This document shows, piece by piece, positions 51,714 through 59,585 of a stretch of 64,000 nt of DNA. The notes under the pieces are model-generated. The model saw only the letters and a list, made by a program, of their open reading frames with translations, made no database searches and was not told the origin of the DNA. This DNA is from Natronospirillum operosum (GTDB taxonomy: Bacteria > Pseudomonadota > Gammaproteobacteria > Pseudomonadales > Natronospirillaceae). The DNA is taken from the NCBI RefSeq assembly GCF_004768465.1, contig NZ_SRMF01000001.1:418948-482947 (forward strand), read 5' to 3'. Every line of letters starts with the position of its first letter. Position 1 is the first letter of the stretch. Position numbers and translations under genes: made by a program.

Positions 51714-52844
51714 GTGAAAAAAATTCTCTATATTGTCAGCACACTTAATAACTCTGGACCAACAAATCAACTTTACAATATAATAAAATATCTAGATCGC
51801 AGCCAGTTTGAGCCAAACCTTATTACGCTCTCTCCAGAGTCAGTCGATAGCCGATGGACAGATTATGAGAAGCTTGGCGTTAATCTATACTCGCTGAACC
51901 TCTCTCGCATAGTGGGTGTTTTTTTAGGTAAAATAAGGCTGTCAAAAAAAATTTACGAAATCGGACCAGACCTATTGCACACTCAAGGTATTCGCTCTGA
52001 TATGTTATCAGCTAGTTTGGAAGTGCGTATCCCTAGGGTAGCAACAATCCGAAACTTCCCGCAGCACGACTACACCATGACCTACGGTAAATCTCAGTCG
52101 ATGTTCATGCTCTGGAAACATCCCCGTGCCTGGAAGAAGCTCGATTTATGTGTTGGAGTATCTGAGGCTGTTTCAAAAAATTTAGCTGATCAATTTGATA
52201 TTTGTGATGTAGAAACAGTTCCCAATGGCGTTGATACGGAGATTTACCAAAAAGTAAGTCAGGCTGATAAGATTGAACTAAGACGCAATCTTAAGTTGTC
52301 TGAATCAGCCGATATTTGGGTTAGTTCAGGACACTTGTCAGAGCGTAAAGATCCCCTTCTTATTATAGCCACTTGGAAAGAGATTTTTGCTAATGATCCA
52401 GCCAGTCATTTGATATTTATTGGTGATGGCTCTGTAAGGGGAGAATGTGAAACGGCAAGTGCGGACTGCCCAAACATTCACTTTTGTGGGCGCGTAAGCA
52501 ATGTTTCGGATTATTTGCAAGCAAGTGACTATTTTATTTCGGCCTCAAAAGCAGAAGGCTTGCCCAATGCTGTTCTTGAAGCTATAGCGTGTGGTCTTCC
52601 CGTAGTTTTGTCAGATATCGCTCCGCACCGAGAGATTTGGGGAATGTCACCAGATATCGGTGAGCTTTTTGATCTTGGCGATAAAGAGAGCTTAAAGTCT
52701 GCATTTAATTTAATGAAAGAAAAAAATGCCGACACTCAATATGAGGCTACTCAATCACTAGTTGAAGAGAAACTGTCTGCTCAAGTGATGTCTAAATGTT
52801 ATCAGAGCATTTATAAGAGACTCATTTCTGGTGAAGCTCAGTGA
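51714..52844 (+). CDS. Glycosyltransferase family 4 protein
   Basis: A 376-residue GT-B enzyme, starting at a GTG (VKKILYIVSTLNNSGPTNQLYNI), supported by AGAGG. Donor-side motifs are VSSGHLSERKDPLLIIATWK (about 206-225) and SASKAEGLPNAVLEAIACGLPVVLSDIAPHREI (about 281-313), the E-x7-E region. Only eight bases separate it from the polymerase. The longer frame overlaps the polymerase gene and has no support. Confidence 0.87.
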   Translation: MKKILYIVSTLNNSGPTNQLYNIIKYLDRSQFEPNLITLSPESVDSRWTDYEKLGVNLYSLNLSRIVGVFLGKIRLSKKIYEIGPDLLHTQGIRSDMLSASLEVRIPRVATIRNFPQHDYTMTYGKSQSMFMLWKHPRAWKKLDLCVGVSEAVSKNLADQFDICDVETVPNGVDTEIYQKVSQADKIELRRNLKLSESADIWVSSGHLSERKDPLLIIATWKEIFANDPASHLIFIGDGSVRGECETASADCPNIHFCGRVSNVSDYLQASDYFISASKAEGLPNAVLEAIACGLPVVLSDIAPHREIWGMSPDIGELFDLGDKESLKSAFNLMKEKNADTQYEATQSLVEEKLSAQVMSKCYQSIYKRLISGEAQ

Positions 52845-53650
52845 GATTCTCTGTACTTATTTCTATTTATTGCGAAGAAAATCCTGAGTTTCTCAGTCAA
52901 GCGCTTTTGAGTATCTGGGATAATCAAAATATAAAGCCTAACCAAATTGTTCTCGTTAAGGATGGTCCGCTAACGCCAGACCTGAATGCTGAAATAGGCC
53001 AGTGGCAGAATAAGTTGGGAGACACTCTGGTCTCGATTCAGTTGGCTGAAAATGTTGGTTTGGGTGCAGCTTTGAATGCGGGTCTAGAAGCCTGTGAGCA
53101 TGAGCTGGTGGCCAGAATGGATACAGACGATGTATCTATGCCAGAACGTTTCGAAAAACAAGTCAGGTTTATGCAGGCCTACCCTGATGTTACTGCATCC
53201 AGTGCTGGGCTTGAGGAGTGGAGTGAAGACTTGAACTCCAGGATAGGTAAGCGGACGCTACCTGTTGATCCTGAACTATTGAAAATATTTGCTAAAAAGC
53301 GAAGCCCCTTGAGCCACCCTCTGGCAATGTATCGGAAATCTGCAGTTTTGGCTGTTGGTGGTTACCCGCCTTTGCGGAAATCGCAGGATTATGCGCTGTG
53401 GAGCCTGTTGCTGGTTAAGGGCTATAAATTGGCCAACCTGCCTGATGTCCTGTTGAAGATGCGCACCGGGGACGATTTTTTTGTCCGCCGGGGTGCTGGT
53501 TTTCTGAAACATGAATTGGCCTTGCTCAGGTTTCAGAAAGAAATTGGCTTTCTTAACATGCGCGAGTTTCTGATTAATTGCCTTCTAAAGTCGGTGTTAC
53601 GTCTATCACCATCATTTTTCAAGAAATTTGCTTACCGAAATTTGCGTTAA
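52841..53650 (+). CDS. Glycosyltransferase family 2 protein
   Basis: A 269-residue GT-A enzyme: [26 protein letters not shown] (about 3-28), the DxD region [21 protein letters not shown] (about 91-111) and a short C-terminal helical part. The donor is unknown. It starts with GTG overlapping the preceding stop and is the last gene of the strictly overlapping operon. Confidence 0.9.
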   Translation: MRFSVLISIYCEENPEFLSQALLSIWDNQNIKPNQIVLVKDGPLTPDLNAEIGQWQNKLGDTLVSIQLAENVGLGAALNAGLEACEHELVARMDTDDVSMPERFEKQVRFMQAYPDVTASSAGLEEWSEDLNSRIGKRTLPVDPELLKIFAKKRSPLSHPLAMYRKSAVLAVGGYPPLRKSQDYALWSLLLVKGYKLANLPDVLLKMRTGDDFFVRRGAGFLKHELALLRFQKEIGFLNMREFLINCLLKSVLRLSPSFFKKFAYRNLR

Positions 53651-53663
53651 TTTAGGGATATAT

Positions 53664-54971
53664 ATGTCAGGCACAATACCATTTACCACCTCCTCTTTGA
53701 ACACCTCAGTTTTTAACCTGGCTGTCATAGGTCTGGGGTATGTTGGACTACCTCTAGCCGTGGAATTTGGAAAGAAACGCCCTGTACTGGGCTTTGATAT
53801 TAATACAAAACGCATTTCGGCTCTTAAGTCAGGTAAGGATCATACTCTGGAAGTTGATGATACTGAACTTAAAGAGGCAGCCTACCTTAGCTTTAGTGCT
53901 GACGTTGATGCCTTGGGTGAATGCAACTGCTATATAGTGACGGTGCCTACGCCGATTGATGAATACAAACGCCCGGATCTCACACCCTTGGTCGAGGCTA
54001 GTGAAATGCTGGGGCGGGTGCTGAAGAAGGGCGACATCGTAATCTATGAGTCGACAGTATACCCCGGAGCTACGGAAGATGACTGTGTCCCTGTGCTGGA
54101 GCGGATATCTGGTCTGAAGTTTAATCAGGATTTCTTTTGCGGTTACAGCCCGGAGCGTATCAACCCCGGTGATAAGGAGCATCGAGTAACGACGATCAAA
54201 AAGGTGACTTCAGGTTCCACTCCTGAGATTGCTGAAGTGGTAGATGCACTCTACCGCGAGATTATTGTCGCGGGTACCCACAAAGCCAACAGTATCCGCG
54301 TGGCCGAAGCGGCGAAGGTGATAGAGAACACCCAGAGGGACGTGAACATTGCCCTGATCAATGAGCTGGCACTGATATTCAACAAGATGGGCATTGATAC
54401 TGAGGCAGTATTGGAAGCCGCAGGCACCAAGTGGAACTTTCTGCCGTTTCGTCCCGGCTTGGTAGGTGGTCACTGTATTGGTGTTGATCCGTACTACCTG
54501 ACTCACAAGGCGCAGTCTCTGGGCTATCACCCGGAGATGATTCTGGCAGGCCGGCGGCTGAATGATGGCATGGGTCAGTATGTGGTGTCACAATTGGTCA
54601 AGGCCATGATGAAGAAGCGCATTCACGTCGAAGGAGCACGGGTGCTGGTGCTGGGTTTCGCCTTCAAGGAGAACTGTCCGGATCTGCGCAACACCCGCGT
54701 GGTGGATGTGGTTAACGAACTGCAGGACTACGGCGTCAATGTGGATATCCATGACCCTTGGGTGAACCCTGAAGAAGCTCAGGCTGAATATGGCCTTCAG
54801 ACTGTCGCCAACCCTGATTCGGCTGCCTATGATGCCGTGCTGATTGCTGTGGGGCATCAGCAGTTCAAGGCGCTGGGGCCAGAGGGCATACGCGCCTTCG
54901 GAAAACCCAAGCATGTGCTGTATGACCTCAAGTATATTCTGGCCGCTGAGGATGTTGATCTGCGGCTGTAA
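53664..54971 (+). CDS. TviB/WbpA-type UDP-N-acetylhexosamine 6-dehydrogenase
   Basis: A 435-residue nucleotide-sugar dehydrogenase that should oxidise UDP-GlcNAc (or GalNAc) to the uronic acid. Signs: [22 protein letters not shown] (about 17-38), the long [26 protein letters not shown] (about 165-190) typical of TviB/WbpO, and the catalytic Cys in [25 protein letters not shown] (about 268-292). It is not a second Ugd, since the PERINPGD type is the N-acetyl-sugar group. The ATG has AGGGA upstream. GC-rich composition resumes inside this gene. Confidence 0.88.
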   Translation: MSGTIPFTTSSLNTSVFNLAVIGLGYVGLPLAVEFGKKRPVLGFDINTKRISALKSGKDHTLEVDDTELKEAAYLSFSADVDALGECNCYIVTVPTPIDEYKRPDLTPLVEASEMLGRVLKKGDIVIYESTVYPGATEDDCVPVLERISGLKFNQDFFCGYSPERINPGDKEHRVTTIKKVTSGSTPEIAEVVDALYREIIVAGTHKANSIRVAEAAKVIENTQRDVNIALINELALIFNKMGIDTEAVLEAAGTKWNFLPFRPGLVGGHCIGVDPYYLTHKAQSLGYHPEMILAGRRLNDGMGQYVVSQLVKAMMKKRIHVEGARVLVLGFAFKENCPDLRNTRVVDVVNELQDYGVNVDIHDPWVNPEEAQAEYGLQTVANPDSAAYDAVLIAVGHQQFKALGPEGIRAFGKPKHVLYDLKYILAAEDVDLRL

Positions 54972-55025
54972 TGTTGAATCTAACACTGTAAAATCGACCC
55001 ATTATTCAAGAGGTAAGGAAAGGGA

Positions 55026-56099
55026 ATGGCGCACACTTCGCTCCCCGTCGAGCTATTATATTTTGTCTTCGCGTTCCTGTTCGCAGTCTTCCTCATTACC
55101 GTGCTGACGCCGCTGACGTTCCGTCTCGGCCTTACGGATGACCCCTGCAAGCGAAAACGGCACAGTGGCTCTGTGCCGCTGGTAGGCGGTATTGCCATGT
55201 TTCTGGTGATGGCCGGGCTGACTCTGTTGATACTGCCGATGACCCGCACAGCGGCGTACCTGCTGACCGCGAGTGCACTGGTTACTCTGGTGGGTGCCTA
55301 TGATGATCGCTTTACCATGTCGTACAAGATGCGTCTGGTGGCGCAGGTTATAGCGGCTTTTGTCATCATCTATGGTGTGGGCAATGTGCTGCAGAGTTTC
55401 GGGCAGATCATACCCGGGGTGGAAGTGCGGCTGGGCTACCTGGCGGTACCGGTTACCGTGCTGGGCATAGTGGGCGTCATCAATGCCTACAACCTGATTG
55501 ACGGCATGGATGGCCTGGCCGGGGGGCTGGCGCTGGTGGCCTTTGTAGGGCTCTTCGTGCTGCTGCGTGGTGAGATCTCGCTGACTTCGGAGATCATCCT
55601 GGTGTTTCTCAGTGGGGCACTGGTGGCGTACCTGCTGTTCAACCTGCATGTGTTCCCCAGCTACACCACCAAGGTGTTCATGGGTGATGCTGGCTCAACC
55701 TTGCTGGGGCTGATCATTGTCGCGTTTCTGATTCGTTATACGCAGGGGGCCAGCCGGGTGTTTGAGCCGGTAACAGCGCTCTGGCTGGTGGCAGTGCCAC
55801 TGACGGATATGTGCATTACCTTCTTTCGGCGCCTGCGTCATGGCAAGTCACCCTTCAGGCCAGACCGCACGCATGTACATCACATCTTCCAGCGGGCCCG
55901 TTTTTCAAAGAACGCTACGCTGATCATTATCCTGCTTTGGGCGACCTTTTTGGCGGCAGTGGGTATTCTTCTGGAGCGATTGGGCGTTCCGGCATTCGTT
56001 TCGTTCGGCCTGTTTATAGTGGCCTTTGCCATTCATGCGGTTTTTGTGGCGCGAGCCTGGCAGATTTCTAAGTTCTTCTATCGGTTGCGGCGCAACTGA
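55026..56099 (+). CDS. wecA: WecA-type undecaprenyl-phosphate sugar-1-phosphate transferase
   Basis: A 357-residue polytopic enzyme that starts the lipid-linked repeat unit. The motifs are LVGAYDDRFTMSYKMRLVAQ (about 91-110), NAYNLIDGMDGLAGGLAL (about 155-172), VFMGDAGSTLLGLIIV (about 216-231) and the cytoplasmic THVHHIFQRARF (about 281-292). AAGGAAAGGG precedes the ATG. Family members use UDP-GlcNAc, but other sugars are known. It is 54 bases after the TviB-like gene and convergent with the ligase gene. Confidence 0.9.
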   Translation: MAHTSLPVELLYFVFAFLFAVFLITVLTPLTFRLGLTDDPCKRKRHSGSVPLVGGIAMFLVMAGLTLLILPMTRTAAYLLTASALVTLVGAYDDRFTMSYKMRLVAQVIAAFVIIYGVGNVLQSFGQIIPGVEVRLGYLAVPVTVLGIVGVINAYNLIDGMDGLAGGLALVAFVGLFVLLRGEISLTSEIILVFLSGALVAYLLFNLHVFPSYTTKVFMGDAGSTLLGLIIVAFLIRYTQGASRVFEPVTALWLVAVPLTDMCITFFRRLRHGKSPFRPDRTHVHHIFQRARFSKNATLIIILLWATFLAAVGILLERLGVPAFVSFGLFIVAFAIHAVFVARAWQISKFFYRLRRN

Positions 56100-56130
56100 G
56101 GCCCGGTTGACAAGGGCAATTGCTACTGTT

Positions 56131-57465
56131 TTAGCGAAGCCTTTGGTGGCTGTGCTTTAACATTATTGTATAGCCCGGAGCCATCAGGACCATGCTGGCA
56201 TAGACCCCGCTCCAGAAGAACAGATAGGATTCAAACAGGTTCATGATGGCAAACAGCAAGACACCATAGCCAGTGAACGCCAGGGTGTCATTGTGCCCAT
56301 GGCCAGCTTTCACAGCTTTGCGAGTGCCGATTACAAGCCACCCAAACACCGCGATAATCAACAGGGTAGCAGGCAGTCCGAATGCCAGCGCAAATTCCAG
56401 GTAGGAATTGTGAAAGTGGCCAAAGCGTTGCTTTACTCTGTCTGGAAGTACTTCAGAAGTGTTGATTACATCCCCACGAACCCGCCCGCCCCAGCCTGTT
56501 ACTGGACGCTCGGCAACCCAGCTCATGGCCTCTCGCCAGGTATTGATGCGGATGCCAATGCTTGTGTAGGGGATGTTGTCGAATTCTCCGGAGACGATGG
56601 CACTGACTGTGTCGCTTTCTCTTGCCAGTCGTTCCTGAACAGCCTCCTTGAAAAACCAACCGGAGGCGACCAACAACAGCAACACGACAGCACCTGCTGC
56701 AAGCCATCGTGGTTGTTTTGCCGAAACATGTCTGGACCGGGCCACCAGCAGAAGTAGCCATACTCCGGCACAGATCAGCAGGCCAAGCCAGGCTGCCCGG
56801 GTTTGGGTGCCAAATATGACAAGCAGCGATATGATGATGCCAGCCACTATACTTAGCGTCGCAAGGGCTCGCTGCACAGGGTGCTGTATTCTCAGAGCTC
56901 GATGTCCGAAACTCAGGAATCCGATTAACGCGATTGAAAAATACAGTGCAACATGCTGGGCATTGAGAATGCCGAAATCGACTCTTTGGCCAGAAAGCAG
57001 GCGCTGAATGGACTGATTGAGTTGTGGGTCGAGGCAAACTGCCAGTAGCAGCCCAAGGAATGCGACAGTCAGCATCCACAATGAGTTTCGTTCCTGGCCG
57101 CCCAGCCACCATGCAATGGGCAGAAACAGCATGATGCGAGGCAGGTTTTCCCATCGGGCGTACCGCACAGCCAACTCTGGATTCAACAAGTAGTTGATGC
57201 CGAAGAACACTATCGGCATGGCCAGCGCAATGCCAAAGAACCAGATCATAAGGTCGCTTCTGAACAAGGTCCGGTTTTGAAACAGGGTGTAGAAAAAAGC
57301 CAGTGTGAATATGACTTCCGGATAACGGTTGATGCTGGAACCCGTGATGAGCTTTATCATCAGGGTAATGGCGATACAGGCCAGACACAGCACCACCAGC
57401 CAGGCTGGGCCACGGTGATAAGTGCTTGGGAACCAACGATCAGTAACGGTGTTCAGGAACGACAT
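56131..57465 (-). CDS. waaL: O-antigen ligase family membrane protein
   Basis: A 444-residue polytopic membrane protein. The Wzy_C-type core has GTQTRAAWLGLLICAGVWLLLLVARSR (about 217-243), a periplasmic loop (about 280-345) with WGGRVRGDV and the conserved HFHNSYLEFALAFGLPATLLIIAVFGWL (about 348-375). It would join a lipid-linked glycan to lipid A core, so the sulfated polymer could be an O antigen; some homologues act on other acceptors. It is the only minus-strand gene in this part and is convergent with wecA. Confidence 0.82.
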   Translation of the reverse strand: MSFLNTVTDRWFPSTYHRGPAWLVVLCLACIAITLMIKLITGSSINRYPEVIFTLAFFYTLFQNRTLFRSDLMIWFFGIALAMPIVFFGINYLLNPELAVRYARWENLPRIMLFLPIAWWLGGQERNSLWMLTVAFLGLLLAVCLDPQLNQSIQRLLSGQRVDFGILNAQHVALYFSIALIGFLSFGHRALRIQHPVQRALATLSIVAGIIISLLVIFGTQTRAAWLGLLICAGVWLLLLVARSRHVSAKQPRWLAAGAVVLLLLVASGWFFKEAVQERLARESDTVSAIVSGEFDNIPYTSIGIRINTWREAMSWVAERPVTGWGGRVRGDVINTSEVLPDRVKQRFGHFHNSYLEFALAFGLPATLLIIAVFGWLVIGTRKAVKAGHGHNDTLAFTGYGVLLFAIMNLFESYLFFWSGVYASMVLMAPGYTIMLKHSHQRLR

Positions 57466-57652
57466 ACTCTACTATCCGGCATTTGAACCGGCGGGATGCT
57501 AGCACATGTTGTCCGTAGTGCGTACCGGGCAGCCGTCAAGTTATGTTTGTCATTTGTTGAGCACGCTGAAGCAAGTTTTGCTTTTACGAACAGTGCAGAC
57601 CAAAGCAGCCATGTTTGTGTACACTTGCTGGCTGGTATATCAGGGTAACTGG

Positions 57653-58495
57653 ATGAAGACTCAAAAGGGTGAGGTTGCGGACGTCAGGGCATTATCTCAA
57701 CGTCCCGTAGAGGCTTTTCAGAGGGCTGACAATGTGGCAGCCTTGATCAATATACGAACGGATCTCTTGAGAGGGTTCTCATTCCTGGGGTTTCCGTGTG
57801 CCTCTGAGTCCTGTCACCCTTTGGTAGCCACAGCAGCTCATTACCATGCGGGCCGCTCCGATCGATATGAAGGCTCACCTCTTGAGCTGTATTACAACCT
57901 GGTAAGGCCCCGCTCTGTGGCAGAAATTCTGGGCTTGGAGGGCCGGTTCAGCCAATGGCGTTTGAATTGGTTGCCACCCCTGTTTGCGGATGTGCCCTGG
58001 CGGCGAGCGCCCAGTTTTCATGTGTGGCGGCGTAACATAAAAACCATGCGCAGAGACGCAGCCCAGCACGGCGTCCGCGTTACGGGTAGAAGTTGGAATT
58101 TTGCGGGCCCGACAGATGCAGAGGTGGCCAGCCTGGAATGGCATCGCGTCTGCTCACTGGTGGACTCTATTGCAGAGCACGGCTATGACGCATCCAAGGC
58201 GAATGACCATATTGGCGGGGCCTTGTTGGTTCGAGGTAAAGAGTACTCTCTGCTGGTCAAGGGTGGGCAGCACAGAGCAGCTGCCCTGGCGGCTCTGGGC
58301 TATGAGGAGATACCCGTCATCATCCGCCAGGATGCCGGCGTCATCAGGCGTGAAGAAGTGGACACATGGCCTGCTGTCCGTTCTGGCGTACTGACCAGAA
58401 CGCAGGCATTGCAGGTGTTTGATCGGGTGTTTGAAGGCAGGCACCCGAGGTGTGTTCGGCCCTATTGTGAAGCCCTGACCAGCCTGTTTCAGTAG
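57653..58495 (+). CDS. ParB-like domain protein in glycan cluster
   Basis: A 280-residue protein. Residues about 150-210 resemble a ParB/Srx-like nuclease domain (VDSIAEHGYDASKANDHIGGALLVRGKEYSLLVKGGQHRAAALAALGYEEIPVIIRQ), the part around GGQHRAAALAALG being clearest. The first 120 residues are specific, with PLELYYNLVRPRSVAEILGLEG. It has no partner ParA, so plasmid partition is unlikely. Proteins like this occur in LPS clusters, but their role is unknown. The ATG was chosen because of CAGGGT upstream; the earlier frame start is not supported. Followed 16 bases later by the Stealth gene. Confidence 0.65.
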   Translation: MKTQKGEVADVRALSQRPVEAFQRADNVAALINIRTDLLRGFSFLGFPCASESCHPLVATAAHYHAGRSDRYEGSPLELYYNLVRPRSVAEILGLEGRFSQWRLNWLPPLFADVPWRRAPSFHVWRRNIKTMRRDAAQHGVRVTGRSWNFAGPTDAEVASLEWHRVCSLVDSIAEHGYDASKANDHIGGALLVRGKEYSLLVKGGQHRAAALAALGYEEIPVIIRQDAGVIRREEVDTWPAVRSGVLTRTQALQVFDRVFEGRHPRCVRPYCEALTSLFQ

Positions 58496-58511
58496 TCAGG
58501 TAAAGGAACTT

Positions 58512-59507
58512 ATGTCTGCTTACGAAGTGGTTGAGCCACCCATTGATGCTGTGGTTACCTGGGTGGACGGGGATGACCCGCAACACAGAGCAAAGCTCAA
58601 TGAATATCTGGCATCAGTGGGGTGCAGTCCGCGCTCGGCCAGCAGTACCCGTTTTGCTCATGTGGGTGAGCTCGACTATTGTGTGGCTTCTCTGTTGCGC
58701 TTTGCACCCTGGTTGCGCCGAATTCATATTGTGACAGACCAGCAGACCCCTGAGCTGGTCAGCCGGGTTGCTTCAAAGTACAACGGTACAGAGGTTGTTG
58801 TTGTAGACCATACGGCAATATTCCGGGGTTATGAGAACCATCTGCCTACCTTTAACAGCATCGCTATCGAGACCATGCTGTGGCGGATACCGGGTCTGAC
58901 AGAGCAGTTCATTTATCTTAATGATGATTTCATGTTGCTCAAACCACTGCAGCCTGGCGACTTTTTTCAAGAGGGGCGGTCGGTACTGCGGGGATGGTGG
59001 AACTGGTCGCCTCAAAAGCGCTGGGACAAACGCTTGAGAAGTTGGTTCAAAGGCTCTGCAGAGAGGGCGTCTGGCAGGCCCAAAAACCGGGAAGCCCAGG
59101 CTCGTGGCGCTGAAATTGCCGGTTACCGCAAAAAATACCTCCGGGTGCCTCATAACCCCCATGCACTGCTGCGTTCCACCCTGGACCAGTTCAGTGCTGA
59201 GCGGCCTGATCTGGTTGAGCATAATATCCAATACCGCCTGCGGTCTTCGGAGCAGTTTCTGATGGATGCTGTTGGGCGGCACCTGGATCTGGGTGCAGGG
59301 CGGGCGGTTGTGGATAACCGTTTGCGTACATTGCGTTTGAAACCTGAGGACCACACTCTGCGCAGTCTGACAGGGTTTCTGGAAAAAGCGGAGCGCTCAC
59401 CAGAAGTGGCATTCGCCTGCGTGCAGAGCCTTGATCAGGTCGATGAGCCGATTCGCAGGGAGGTTTTGTCCTGGCTGGACAGAGTGATTGGGTCGCCGTT
59501 TGAATGA
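58512..59507 (+). CDS. Stealth family capsule/LPS phosphotransferase
   Basis: A 331-residue protein with the Stealth regions: CR1 PIDAVVTWVDGDDPQHRAKL (about 10-29), CR2 ARFAHVGELDYCVASLLRFAPWLRRIHIVTDQQTPELV (about 44-80) with TFNSIAIETMLWRIPGLTEQFIYLNDDFMLLKPL (about 113-146), and the CR3/CR4-like PHNPHALLRSTLDQF and EQFLMDA. Stealth enzymes transfer hexose-1-phosphate to form phosphodiester-linked glycans, so the product may also contain phosphate. AAAGGAAC precedes the ATG. Confidence 0.88.
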   Translation: MSAYEVVEPPIDAVVTWVDGDDPQHRAKLNEYLASVGCSPRSASSTRFAHVGELDYCVASLLRFAPWLRRIHIVTDQQTPELVSRVASKYNGTEVVVVDHTAIFRGYENHLPTFNSIAIETMLWRIPGLTEQFIYLNDDFMLLKPLQPGDFFQEGRSVLRGWWNWSPQKRWDKRLRSWFKGSAERASGRPKNREAQARGAEIAGYRKKYLRVPHNPHALLRSTLDQFSAERPDLVEHNIQYRLRSSEQFLMDAVGRHLDLGAGRAVVDNRLRTLRLKPEDHTLRSLTGFLEKAERSPEVAFACVQSLDQVDEPIRREVLSWLDRVIGSPFE

Positions 59508-59525
59508 GGGCGCCTGGCACTTTAC

Positions 59526-59585
59526 CTGTAGTGAGTGACGCAAGTCGCGATTGGATTTCGGATCGGGACTTGCGTCACTCGCTAC
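59526..59585. repeat. Family A inverted pair between convergent genes
   Basis: A forward copy (core GTGACGCAAGTCGC, one wobble pair) and a reverse copy face each other 12 bases apart. The pair can form one long stem and sits exactly at the 3' ends of the two convergent genes, where it could work as a bidirectional terminator. Confidence 0.85.

Noticed and set aside
57506-57652. Extended N-terminus of the ParB-like protein
   Set aside because: The extra 49 residues are unlike the rest, hydrophobic without a signal-peptide pattern, and begin in the promoter region shared with waaL; the inner ATG has better upstream bases.
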